From: Candidatus Coprenecus avistercoris
Lineage (GTDB): Bacteria; Bacteroidota; Bacteroidia; Bacteroidales; UBA932
Direction of reading: 5' to 3'
NCBI GenBank assembly: GCA_018712275.1
Contig: DVHI01000057.1
Location: 1 to 46,014, forward strand
Length of the DNA stretch: 46,014 nt
A program made the translations under genes and the position numbers. The notes under the pieces are model-generated. The model was not told the DNA's origin. It saw only the letters and a program-made list of their open reading frames with translations, and made no database searches. Below, piece by piece: positions 26,489 through 34,169 of this stretch. Each line of letters starts with the position of its first letter. Within the stretch, counting starts at the first letter, position 1.

Positions 26489-26496
26489 TATATTTG
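26489..26496 (+). promoter_or_regulatory. -7 promoter box for EF-P
   Basis: TATATTTG preceded by TTTTTGC, a perfect extended box, ending 20 bp before the EF-P ATG. It lies in the 81-bp gap after the M23-like gene. Confidence 0.6.
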
Positions 26497-26516
26497 CGCA
26501 CTATTTTTTCAGATTT

Positions 26517-27086
26517 ATGGCAACAACAGCAGATTTCAAGAACGGACTGTATTTCAACTATGAAGGAAAACCAGTATCTATCATTTGGTTTCAGCATGTA
26601 AAACCCGGTAAAGGCCCCGCCTTCGTGAAGACCAAGCTCCGCAACCTGGAGAACGGCAAGATTCTCGACAGGACCTTCACAGCCGGTGAGAAGATCGAGC
26701 CCATCAACGTGGAGCGCAGGCCCTACACCTATCTGTACAAGGACGATATGGGCTTCAACTTCATGCACACAGAGACCTACGAGCAGGTCAGCATCCCCGA
26801 GGAGATGGTGGAGAACGCAGACCTGATGAAGGAGGGACAGTATGTGGAGATGATGTTCCTCGCCGACGAGGAGAAGTGCCTCACATGCGAGCTTCCCACC
26901 TACGTGGAACTGGAAGTTACCTATACCGAGCCTGCCGTCAAGGGTGACACTGCATCGAGCAACGCCCTCAAGGCCGCTACACTGGAGACCGGCGCCGAGA
27001 TCATGGTGCCCCTGTTCATCAACCAGGGCGACAAGATCCGCGTAAACACAGTGGACCGCAGCTACGGCGAGCGCGTGAAAGAGTAA
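26517..27086 (+). CDS. efp: Elongation factor P
   Basis: Relieves ribosome stalling at polyproline. The start at 26517 gives 189 residues beginning MATTADFKNGLYFNYEGKPV; an in-frame upstream ATG would add 17 residues overlapping the promoter. Three beta-barrel domains fit the length. The exposed loop of domain I reads KPGKGPAF, so Lys32 is the residue modified in other EF-Ps; no epmA, earP or deoxyhypusine-type enzyme lies in the window, so the modification is unknown. Domain III carries AATLETGAEIMVPLFINQGD. It is flanked by its own promoter and ends 31 bp from the convergent methyltransferase. Confidence 0.96.
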   Translation: MATTADFKNGLYFNYEGKPVSIIWFQHVKPGKGPAFVKTKLRNLENGKILDRTFTAGEKIEPINVERRPYTYLYKDDMGFNFMHTETYEQVSIPEEMVENADLMKEGQYVEMMFLADEEKCLTCELPTYVELEVTYTEPAVKGDTASSNALKAATLETGAEIMVPLFINQGDKIRVNTVDRSYGERVKE

Positions 27087-27117
27087 AAACAGTAAGTGAC
27101 AGCGTACTGAAACTAAC

Positions 27118-27774
27118 CTAGGAAAAGACTGTCAAATTCGGGTCTCCGGCGCGATGTCGGTCAGACCCTTTTTTGTGGATTACGGCGAGACCGTCGCGGA
27201 CCGGAATTACGGCCGTCTCCACCCTGAGGTCCGCCGAGACAGTATGGTTGAAGTCCAGGATGGCGCTCGTCTGACGGTCCGCAGGAGGGGCGTCCAGAGT
27301 CGTTTTACCGCTCCACAGCACGTTGTCGGCCAGGATATAGCCGCCGGGCCGCACCTTGTCGAAGACCATGTCATAGAACTTGTGGTACAGCCTCTTGTCC
27401 GCATCGATGTACACTATGTCGTAGGGTCCCGGAAGAGTGGGAATGATGTTCAGCGCGTCCCCGGAATGACAGCGTATGCTGCCGTCTGAAAGCATTCCGG
27501 CCATCCCGAACGCACGGGTGAAGATATCGGTCATCTCGTCGTCCTTCTCTATGGTGTCCACAATGCCGTTCTCCTGCAGTCCGCGGGCGAGACAAAGAGT
27601 CGCATATCCGGTAAAAGTGCCTATCTCGAGTACGGCACGCGGTCTGAGCATCAGCGAGAATGCCTGGAGAAACTCCCCCTGCACACCGTCAGAGAGCATC
27701 CTGTAGGACTTGGTTCTCAGATGAGTCTCCCTCTCGATGAAGGCCAGGGCGTCTTTGAGTTTGCTTATATCCAT
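27118..27774 (-). CDS. Class I SAM-dependent O-methyltransferase
   Basis: A 218-residue O-methyltransferase of the catechol/caffeoyl-CoA type. SAM-binding VLEIGTFTGYATLCLARGL is near residue 50, the acidic loop TIEKDDEM follows, and DIVYIDADKRLYHKFYDMV with NVLWSGKT matches the metal/substrate region. The substrate is not predictable; Bacteroidetes members of this family are uncharacterised small-molecule methyltransferases. Third gene after the unknown secreted protein and the M16 peptidase, 6 bp behind the latter; convergent with EF-P. The C-terminus (DRHRAGDPNLTVFS) extends ~12 residues past the usual end. Confidence 0.88.
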   Translation of the reverse strand: MDISKLKDALAFIERETHLRTKSYRMLSDGVQGEFLQAFSLMLRPRAVLEIGTFTGYATLCLARGLQENGIVDTIEKDDEMTDIFTRAFGMAGMLSDGSIRCHSGDALNIIPTLPGPYDIVYIDADKRLYHKFYDMVFDKVRPGGYILADNVLWSGKTTLDAPPADRQTSAILDFNHTVSADLRVETAVIPVRDGLAVIHKKGSDRHRAGDPNLTVFS

Positions 27775-27780
27775 GACAGA

Positions 27781-29007
27781 TTATGCGTAGATGAGTCTGG
27801 ACATGGCCGTAGGGTCGAACACTTCGGCAGCCACTCTCCGCAGGTCCTCCGCGGTCACGGCCTCCACGAGTGCCGCAGATTCGCTGTTGCTTATCACCCG
27901 GCCGTAGGTCATAAGGCTCTTGCCCATGGACAGCACCTGGGCTTCCCCGTTGTCGGAGGCGATGGCCATCTGCCCCAGCAGCTGCTTTTTAGCCCAGCTG
28001 AGGGCGCGGGTCGAGAGCAGATCCTCTCTCAGAGAGGTCAGCACGCGGTCAGTCAGGGCGAGGCAGCGGTCGAGGTTGGAACGGTCGCAGCCGAAATAGA
28101 TGGTGGCGATGCCGGCGTCAGAGTAGACACCGTAGGATGCGTCCACACTGTATACCAGACCGTAGCGCTCGCGGAGCAGCAGGTTGAGCCTGGAGTTGGC
28201 CACCGGACCTCCCAGGATGTTGATCAGCAGGCTCAGGGGGATGCGGCGGCTGTCGTAGGCTGAGTAGGCCCTGGCGCCGATGATACAGTGCGTCTGATGA
28301 TTGCGCCGGTTGACGGTGCGCTCGAAGGGAGGATTGACCCTGAGTACTTCCGGTACCTCGGCAGGGACTTCCTGAGAGCTGCCGGCCTGAGCCAGTACGG
28401 CATCCTCCTGCCACGAGTATTTCCCCAATGCCCTCTCCACCATCTCCCGCACTCTGCCTTCCTCCATGTCCGCCACTGCCGTGAAATACATATTTTCTTC
28501 CCGGAACATTTTCCGATAATAATCCGAAACCACCTCCCGGTCCGCCTTGCGCAGATATTTTGCCTTGCCCAGGACAGGCATGGACAGAGGAGTCCCCTCG
28601 AAGATTATCTCCTCGAAGTCGTCGTAAATCTGCTCGGAGGGAGAGTCCCTATAGGTATTGATCTCCTCCAGCACCACGCTCCGTTCCTTGTCTATTTCCT
28701 TCTCCGGGAATATACATCTGAAGGCTATGTCCATCAGCAGGTCCACTGCGCGGCGCAGATCCTCCTTGAGGACAGTGGCGTGGATGACCGTCTCCTCCTT
28801 GGTGGTGTATGCGTTGAGTTCCCCTCCGAGTTTCTCGATGTAGGAATTGACAGTGCCGGCGCTGCGGGTCTCAGTGCCCTTGAACAGCAGGTGCTCGGTA
28901 AAATGGGCAAGTCCTCCCCTCCCGGCATCCTCATATCTGGTGCCGGTCCTGACGTGCAGGGCGCAGTAGGCTACAGGGGAGAGGCTGCGCTTGAAGGCAA
29001 ATCTCAT
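27781..29007 (-). CDS. M16-family zinc metallopeptidase
   Basis: Insulinase/pitrilysin-family peptidase of 408 residues, the size of a single two-domain half. The inverted zinc motif HFTEH is near residue 36 (LAHFTEHLLFKGT), and the distal Glu is in VVLEEINTYRDSP near 110. The second, inactive-type domain includes the conserved RYGLVYSVDASYG segment. It has no signal peptide, so it is cytoplasmic unless exported by another route. It shares one base with the upstream secreted-protein gene (stop/start at 29007), so the two are coupled. It resembles processing-peptidase-like M16B proteins; the substrate is unknown. Confidence 0.92.
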   Translation of the reverse strand: MRFAFKRSLSPVAYCALHVRTGTRYEDAGRGGLAHFTEHLLFKGTETRSAGTVNSYIEKLGGELNAYTTKEETVIHATVLKEDLRRAVDLLMDIAFRCIFPEKEIDKERSVVLEEINTYRDSPSEQIYDDFEEIIFEGTPLSMPVLGKAKYLRKADREVVSDYYRKMFREENMYFTAVADMEEGRVREMVERALGKYSWQEDAVLAQAGSSQEVPAEVPEVLRVNPPFERTVNRRNHQTHCIIGARAYSAYDSRRIPLSLLINILGGPVANSRLNLLLRERYGLVYSVDASYGVYSDAGIATIYFGCDRSNLDRCLALTDRVLTSLREDLLSTRALSWAKKQLLGQMAIASDNGEAQVLSMGKSLMTYGRVISNSESAALVEAVTAEDLRRVAAEVFDPTAMSRLIYA

Positions 29008-29942
29008 TATTTTTCTCTCTTCTCTCCCGCGGCCTTGACAGGCTTAAAATCTGGGGTAATCAGTTTTGATATACGCTTCAGGTCGGCTTTCAGAAAACCG
29101 GGACCTTTCTTAGCGGAGAGTTTATGGCGTTTCCAATAGAGGAGCTCGTAGGTATCGGCGCTGATGATCATCTTGTAGCAATAGGCTCTGCCGTATATCT
29201 CGGAAGGTGCTACGACCAGGGACACCAGAGTATGAGGAGTGCTGTTGGACAAAGCCTGATCGATATCATCCTGGCTTACCTCCTCCGCCCGTCCGCGGAA
29301 CATCCGCTCGAACTCCTGCATGGCCGGATGGTACACCAGGTCTCCTTTGCGGAAAAGTACTTTGGTATTGCGGTTCTTTTCGAACACTCCGGTCTGCACC
29401 ACACCCCGCTTTGACGGGTAGATGCGTCCGTCGACTATCTTCTGCAGGTAATTCTGTATGATGTTCATGTAGGCAGGCAGATAGGAGTAAATGCGGTCAC
29501 TGTTGTCATCTGCGGGGAAAAGGGGAAGGGATATGAGCTCGGGCATCGCGGAGATATTGTCGGCGGCCTTCTCATTGCCTTTGAGATAGCAGACGAACTC
29601 CATGGCGGGGTCGTTCTCACTGCGGTGCATCTTGTCCAGACGCATCAGGAAATAGTAGTTGGTATCTGTCTTGATGCGGTCAAACTCCTCGTAGTCGCAG
29701 AACTCGAAGGGAGAGATGTTCCAGCTCTCTTCCACCGCATTCTTGAATATCAGGTCGGTCATGGAGTTGTCACCGGCGATGACTACCTTGGTCATACGGG
29801 CCGGAAGGTCACGGTAATATTCTCTGCCTGATTCGACTTTCTGCTCCTCAAACTGTTTGATTTCCATGTCGGGACGGCCTTCCTGAGCCGCCAGATTCAG
29901 GGCCGCCAGCAGGGGCAGCAGGATGGCAAATACTTTTTTCAT
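29007..29942 (-). CDS. Secreted protein of unknown function upstream of the M16 peptidase
   Basis: A 311-residue protein I do not recognise. The N-terminus MKKVFAILLPLLAALNLAAQ is a signal peptide, probably cleaved after LAAQ. The mature part is mixed alpha/beta with many aromatic and charged residues, no Cys pair suggestive of a lipobox, one Cys in FEFCDYEEFD, one in EFVCYLKGN and one in YCYKMI. A basic C-terminal tail (KPVKAAGEKREK) ends the protein. First gene of an operon with the M16 peptidase and the O-methyltransferase, preceded by a good -7 box. I infer a periplasmic or surface protein; no function can be assigned. Confidence 0.75.
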   Translation of the reverse strand: MKKVFAILLPLLAALNLAAQEGRPDMEIKQFEEQKVESGREYYRDLPARMTKVVIAGDNSMTDLIFKNAVEESWNISPFEFCDYEEFDRIKTDTNYYFLMRLDKMHRSENDPAMEFVCYLKGNEKAADNISAMPELISLPLFPADDNSDRIYSYLPAYMNIIQNYLQKIVDGRIYPSKRGVVQTGVFEKNRNTKVLFRKGDLVYHPAMQEFERMFRGRAEEVSQDDIDQALSNSTPHTLVSLVVAPSEIYGRAYCYKMIISADTYELLYWKRHKLSAKKGPGFLKADLKRISKLITPDFKPVKAAGEKREK

Positions 29943-29965
29943 TTTCAGTCTTCTTTAAATTTCTG

Positions 29966-29973
29966 CAAAAGTA
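29966..29973 (-). promoter_or_regulatory. -7 promoter box for the unknown/M16/methyltransferase operon
   Basis: Minus-strand TACTTTTG matches TAnnTTTG and ends 23 bp before the start codon at 29942; divergent from the cmk box 14 bp away. Confidence 0.6.
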
Positions 29974-29986
29974 GATAAAATATGTG

Positions 29987-29994
29987 TATTTTTG
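29987..29994 (+). promoter_or_regulatory. -7 promoter box for cmk
   Basis: Plus-strand TATTTTTG ends 4 bp before the cmk ATG at 29999, giving a predicted start point at the first base of the start codon. Confidence 0.55.
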
Positions 29995-29998
29995 TACT

Positions 29999-30712
29999 AT
30001 GACTTCACCTGTTATCATAGCCATCGACGGTTACTCTTCCACCGGCAAGAGCACATTCGCCAAAGCTATTGCGAAAGAGCTGGGCTACATCTACATAGAT
30101 ACCGGAGCCATGTACCGTGCCGTTACACTTTTCGCTCTTAGGAATGGTTTTGTATCCAAAAATAATACCATAGATACGGAAGCCCTCCGGAAAATGCTTT
30201 TCTCCGGAGAACATCCGGTGGTAATAAGTTTCAGGACGACAGGCCCCGACGGAGCCAGCGAGACTTGGCTGAACGGGGAGAATGTTGAGAGGGACATCCG
30301 CACCATAGAGATTTCCAGGGTGGTGAGCCATATCGCGGCCGTGCCGATGGTAAGGGAATTCGTGGACAGGAGCCTGCATGAGATAGGCTCCGGCAAGGGC
30401 GTCGTGATGGACGGACGGGATATCGGAACGGCTGTTTTCCCCGATGCGGAGATCAAGATATTCATGACGGCCAGGCCGGAAGTGAGGGCCCGGAGGCGGT
30501 ACGAGGAGATGCGCTCCAAGGGTCAGGAGACTCCATACGAGGAGGTTCTTGGCAATATCCGGGAGCGGGACTATATCGACGAACACCGGAAGACGGCCCC
30601 TCTGTCCCGTGCTGCGGATGCGGAACTGCTGGACAACAGCGACATGACCGTCGAGGAGCAGATTCAGTGGTTCAAGGACCTGTTAAAGCGGAGACATCTA
30701 TGCGGATTCTGA
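29999..30712 (+). CDS. cmk: Cytidylate kinase
   Basis: Phosphorylates CMP/dCMP to the diphosphates. The start chosen is the ATG at 29999 (MTSPVIIAIDGYSSTGKSTF), giving 237 residues; the frame opens 5 codons earlier across the promoter box. P-loop GYSSTGKST is at about 12-20, followed by YIDTGAMYRAVTLFAL, VVMDGRDIGTAVFPDAEIK and the Arg-rich lid ARRRYEEMRSKG. The stop overlaps ispH by 13 bp. Confidence 0.96.
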   Translation: MTSPVIIAIDGYSSTGKSTFAKAIAKELGYIYIDTGAMYRAVTLFALRNGFVSKNNTIDTEALRKMLFSGEHPVVISFRTTGPDGASETWLNGENVERDIRTIEISRVVSHIAAVPMVREFVDRSLHEIGSGKGVVMDGRDIGTAVFPDAEIKIFMTARPEVRARRRYEEMRSKGQETPYEEVLGNIRERDYIDEHRKTAPLSRAADAELLDNSDMTVEEQIQWFKDLLKRRHLCGF

Positions 30713-31581
30713 TAGACAAGGGTTCCGGCTGCTGCAACGGAGTCGGCCGGGCTATTTCCACCGCCGAACAGTATCTGAGCGGTCATGACCGGCTTTATTC
30801 CCTGGGGGCAATAGTCCACAATGACGCGGAGATCCAGCGCCTGGCCGGCCTGGGCCTGCACACCGTGGGATACTCCGACCTGTCCTCTCTTCGCGGGTCG
30901 ACAGTGCTCATCCGGGCCCACGGAGAGCCGCCGTCCACCTATGCCCTGGCCCGTGAAGCCGGAGTGTCACTCATAGACTGCACCTGCCCGGTGGTGCTGG
31001 CCCTGCAGAAAAAGATTGCCTCAAAATATGCGGAACTCTCCTCCCGCGGCGGCCGGGTGCTGATCTTCGGAAAACGCGGCCATGCCGAGGTCAACGGCCT
31101 GGTCGGACAGACTGACGGCCATGCTGTGGTGGTGGAGAATATGGACGACCTCGAGTCACGGCTCTGTTCCGGTGCCGTAGACCCGTCCCGTCCTCTGGCA
31201 CTCTTCTCCCAGACGACAAAGGATCCCGAGGAGTTCGCCGCTCTTGCCGCACGACTGCGCGAAGCCGCTTCAGCCGCCGGTAATGCGGACGTCGAGGTGT
31301 TCGACACCATCTGCCGCCATGTCTCTTCGCGCCACAAGGCCCTCCGCGATTTTGCGGCCTCCTGCTCGGTCATCATCTTCGTATGCGGCCGTGAAAGCTC
31401 CAACGGCAAGGTCCTCTTCGAACTCTGCCGGTCAGTCAATCCCCGTTCCTACAAAGTCGAGGGAGCCGAAGAGATCCCGGCCGGCATCTTCCGCCCGGAC
31501 GATACCGTCGGCATCTGCGGCGCTACCTCCACCACCCGGTGGCAGCTCGAGAAGGTCGCAGCCGCTCTGTCTTCCCTATAG
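30700..31581 (+). CDS. ispH: 4-hydroxy-3-methylbut-2-enyl diphosphate reductase
   Basis: Iron-sulfur enzyme for the last step of the MEP isoprenoid pathway. The ATG at 30700 (MRILIDKGSGCCNGVGRAI) gives 293 residues. The three cluster ligands are Cys12 (CCNGV), the second Cys of DCTCPVV near 95 and the Cys of DTICRHVSSR near 200; substrate-binding His residues are in GAIVHNDAE and GKRGHAEVNG, the catalytic Glu is in the latter, and SQTT and SSNGK bind the diphosphate. Cys11 replaces the Phe usual before the first cluster Cys (GFC-GV), putting two Cys side by side. Coupled to cmk by overlap. Confidence 0.95.
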   Translation: MRILIDKGSGCCNGVGRAISTAEQYLSGHDRLYSLGAIVHNDAEIQRLAGLGLHTVGYSDLSSLRGSTVLIRAHGEPPSTYALAREAGVSLIDCTCPVVLALQKKIASKYAELSSRGGRVLIFGKRGHAEVNGLVGQTDGHAVVVENMDDLESRLCSGAVDPSRPLALFSQTTKDPEEFAALAARLREAASAAGNADVEVFDTICRHVSSRHKALRDFAASCSVIIFVCGRESSNGKVLFELCRSVNPRSYKVEGAEEIPAGIFRPDDTVGICGATSTTRWQLEKVAAALSSL

Positions 31582-31592
31582 AAAATAGTTTC

Positions 31593-32339
31593 TTAGTCGC
31601 GGGGTCTGAGCACCGCTTTCCGCAGCTCAAAGTTCTGTCCGAGGTATTTCTTGCGGACTTCGGGGTTGTTGGCGAGTTCCTCGGCGGTACCGCTCTCTAG
31701 GATGCTGCCCTCGTAGAGGAGGTAGGCGCGGTCGGTGATGGCCAGGGTCTCGTGTACGTTGTGGTCGGTGATGATTATGCCTATATTCTTGGTCTTGAGC
31801 TTGGCGATGATGTGCTGGATGTCCTCGACCGCTATCGGGTCTACACCCGCGAAAGGCTCGTCCAGGAGGATGAACTTGGGGTCGATGGCCAGGGCCCGGG
31901 CTATCTCGCAGCGGCGGCGCTCGCCTCCGGAGAGCTGGATACCGTAGCTCTTGCGTACCTTGGCGAGACCGAACTCATCGATCAGGGACTCCAGGCGGTC
32001 GCGTCTCTCCTTCTTGGTGAACTTGGAAAATTCCATGACGGACATGATGTTGTTCTCGACTGACATCTTGCGGAAGACTGAGGCCTCCTGGGCCAGGTAG
32101 CCGAGGCCCTTCTGGGCGCGGCGGTACATCGGCAGGTCGGTGATCTCCTCGTCGTCCAGGAAGATGTGTCCGTCGTTGGGCTTGATAAGGCCGGTGATCA
32201 TGTAGAAGCTCGTGGTCTTGCCGGCTCCGTTGGGCCCGAGCAGACCCACTATCTCGCCCTGCTCGACGTTGATGGATACGCCTTTTACGACTGTGCGGGC
32301 TCCGTATTTCTTTACCAGGTTCTCGCTGTAGAGTTTCAT
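31593..32339 (-). CDS. lptB: LPS-export ABC transporter ATP-binding protein
   Basis: ATPase of the LptBFG complex, which extracts lipopolysaccharide from the inner membrane. The 248-residue protein has Walker [17 protein letters not shown] near residue 37, the LptB-type Q-loop region [18 protein letters not shown], signature [16 protein letters not shown], Walker [14 protein letters not shown] and the switch His in [11 protein letters not shown]. The FRKMSVENN and DHNVHET variants mark LptB among ABC ATPases. It follows dnaX by 16 bp on the same strand; ispH converges on it with an 11-bp gap. Confidence 0.93.
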   Translation of the reverse strand: MKLYSENLVKKYGARTVVKGVSINVEQGEIVGLLGPNGAGKTTSFYMITGLIKPNDGHIFLDDEEITDLPMYRRAQKGLGYLAQEASVFRKMSVENNIMSVMEFSKFTKKERRDRLESLIDEFGLAKVRKSYGIQLSGGERRRCEIARALAIDPKFILLDEPFAGVDPIAVEDIQHIIAKLKTKNIGIIITDHNVHETLAITDRAYLLYEGSILESGTAEELANNPEVRKKYLGQNFELRKAVLRPRD

Positions 32340-32355
32340 CGTCGGTGTGATTGTG

Positions 32356-34083
32356 TTATTTTACATCCAGTTCCAGGTCCCTGACCAGTTCGTTCAGCTC
32401 CGGCTGCTTGGCTACCAGGAACTTGGCCTTGTCCGTCGGCATATAGGGCGTGGATTCCTTATGCTGTCCGGCGGGGGATTCGTAGATCTGGACGTTTATT
32501 TTTACTTTGTTGTTTCTAAGTTCCTTGCGCAGTGCCGCCTCCATCCTGGAGAGGGCTTTCTCCCGTATCCATTCCTGCTGGGCGCTGTTGCTCACGAAGA
32601 ATGTCAGTACGGCGGTCTCAATATCTATGCCGGGACTGTGGTGGAGCATGGCGGTGGCCAGGGAACTGCGGCCCGAGGACTTCTCCCGGTCTGCCAGGGT
32701 CTGCCAGGCGTTCATCATGGACTCGAAGGTCAGGGGCTCGTCGGTCAGGGCGGCTGCATCTGTGGCTGTTCCTGTAGTGCTCTGCTGCTCTGCCTGGGAA
32801 ATCAGGTTCTTGAGGGACAATCCCGGGAGTTTCGCGGCGGGGCGGGGCCGGGCCGGCTGCTTCGGGGCTTCGGCGGGTGCCGGCTCAGGAGCCGGTGCGG
32901 GGGCTGTGGGGGCTGCCGGCGTTGTGGGTACGGGTGCTGCGGGCTCCGGTTTCGGAGGCCGTTCCGCCGGTACCGCTGCCGTGGTTGCCGCGGCTGCCTT
33001 CTCCGCCAGCCGCATCAGGGCGAACTCGATGAGCAGCCGCTGGTTGCCGCTCTGACGGTAGGACGCCTCGCATGACATTGTAATATTGAGCGAGGAGAAA
33101 ATGAACTGGACGGAGCACCTCGCCGCCTGTTCCCGGTACCGCTCGATGAGCGAGGGAGGCAGCGACAGCAGGGCCGAGCCGTGGGAGTTCTTGCATACCA
33201 GCAGATCCCGGAGGTGGGAGCTCAGGCCCGATACGAAGTAGAGGGCATTGAACCCCTTTGAGAGGATCTCGTCCAGGAGCATGAGGGAGGAGGTGTAGTC
33301 CCCCGAGAGCGAATTATCTATTATTTTGAAATAATACTCGTAGTCCAGGACGTTGAGGTCGCGGATGACGTCCTCGTAGCGGACTTCCTTCCCGCAGAAG
33401 GCCACTATCTGGTCAAATATCGTGAGGGCGTCCCTCATGGCCCCGTCGGCCTTGACCGCGATGACGTGCAGGCTCTCGCTGTCGATGGTGATGCCCTCCT
33501 TCGAGGCTATGCTCTCGAGGTTGCGCACGATGTCGGGGACGCTGATGCGGTTGAAATCGAAGGTCTGGCAGCGGGAGAGGATGGTCGGAAGGATCTTGTG
33601 CTTCTCGGTGGTGGCCAGGATGAAGATGGCGTGGGCGGGCGGCTCCTCAAGGGTCTTGAGGAAAGCGTTGAAGGCCGCGGACGAGAGCATGTGCACCTCG
33701 TCGATGATGTAGACGCTGTACTTGCCGACCTGGGGCGGGATGCGGACCATGTCGGTGAGGTTGCGGATGTCGTCCACCGAGTTGTTGGAGGCCGCGTCGA
33801 GCTCATGGATGCAGTAGGAGCGGCCCTCGGCGAAGGACAGGCAGGACTCGCATTTGCCGCAGGGCTCCATGTCGGGGCCCGGGTTGAGGCAGTTGATGGA
33901 CTTGGCGAATATCCTTGCCGTGGTGGTCTTGCCCACTCCGCGCGGTCCGCAGAAAAGGTAGGCGTGAGCGAGCTGCCCCCTGATGATGGAGTTCTTCAGG
34001 GTCCTGGCTATGTTCTCCTGGCCGATGAGCGACTCGAAAGTGTCTGGCCTGTATTTCCTGGCTGATACTATAAACTGTTCCAT
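32356..34083 (-). CDS. dnaX: DNA polymerase III subunit gamma/tau
   Basis: Clamp-loader ATPase and replisome organiser. The start chosen is the ATG at 34083-34081 ([20 protein letters not shown]), 575 residues; the ATG 18 bp upstream overlaps the -7 box. The AAA+ part has [17 protein letters not shown], the zinc-binding Cys set ([17 protein letters not shown]), [15 protein letters not shown] and the sensor region. A Pro/Ala-rich linker (about 375-430) precedes the C-terminal tau-type domain. No A-rich slippery run for gamma production was seen at the linker, so only the long form is predicted. Upstream of lptB. Confidence 0.95.
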   Translation of the reverse strand: MEQFIVSARKYRPDTFESLIGQENIARTLKNSIIRGQLAHAYLFCGPRGVGKTTTARIFAKSINCLNPGPDMEPCGKCESCLSFAEGRSYCIHELDAASNNSVDDIRNLTDMVRIPPQVGKYSVYIIDEVHMLSSAAFNAFLKTLEEPPAHAIFILATTEKHKILPTILSRCQTFDFNRISVPDIVRNLESIASKEGITIDSESLHVIAVKADGAMRDALTIFDQIVAFCGKEVRYEDVIRDLNVLDYEYYFKIIDNSLSGDYTSSLMLLDEILSKGFNALYFVSGLSSHLRDLLVCKNSHGSALLSLPPSLIERYREQAARCSVQFIFSSLNITMSCEASYRQSGNQRLLIEFALMRLAEKAAAATTAAVPAERPPKPEPAAPVPTTPAAPTAPAPAPEPAPAEAPKQPARPRPAAKLPGLSLKNLISQAEQQSTTGTATDAAALTDEPLTFESMMNAWQTLADREKSSGRSSLATAMLHHSPGIDIETAVLTFFVSNSAQQEWIREKALSRMEAALRKELRNNKVKINVQIYESPAGQHKESTPYMPTDKAKFLVAKQPELNELVRDLELDVK

Positions 34084-34098
34084 AACTCGAATAACTGC

Positions 34099-34106
34099 CA
34101 AAGATA
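34099..34106 (-). promoter_or_regulatory. -7 promoter box for dnaX-lptB
   Basis: Minus-strand TATCTTTG matches TAnnTTTG and ends 15 bp before the chosen dnaX ATG. A 16-bp palindrome lies 7 bp upstream of it. Confidence 0.55.
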
Positions 34107-34113
34107 CGGAAAC

Positions 34114-34129
34114 TGCCGGAATTCCGGCA
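34114..34129. promoter_or_regulatory. 16-bp perfect palindrome between the dnaX and response-regulator promoters
   Basis: TGCCGGAATTCCGGCA is a perfect 8+8 palindrome placed between two divergent -7 boxes, 7 bp from the dnaX box and 9 bp from the response-regulator box, so it overlaps where both -33 regions would lie. This is the geometry of an operator for a dimeric regulator acting on both genes. GC-rich in an otherwise AT-rich gap. Confidence 0.5.
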
Positions 34130-34138
34130 TTAAAGTTG

Positions 34139-34146
34139 TATATTTG
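34139..34146 (+). promoter_or_regulatory. -7 promoter box for the response regulator
   Basis: Plus-strand TATATTTG is a perfect match and ends 23 bp before the ATG at 34170. It argues for housekeeping rather than sigma-54 control of this gene. Confidence 0.55.
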
Positions 34147-34169
34147 TCGGATTGAAAATCAGAAATGCA

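Noticed and set aside
32800..33000. Programmed frameshift in dnaX producing a short gamma form
   Set aside because: The coding strand at the linker is GC-rich with no run of A residues, so the E. coli-type slippery site is not present.
34114..34140. Sigma-54 (GG-N10-GC) promoter before the response regulator
   Set aside because: GG pairs at 34118 and 34126 have no GC at the required distance; a housekeeping TAnnTTTG box is present instead.
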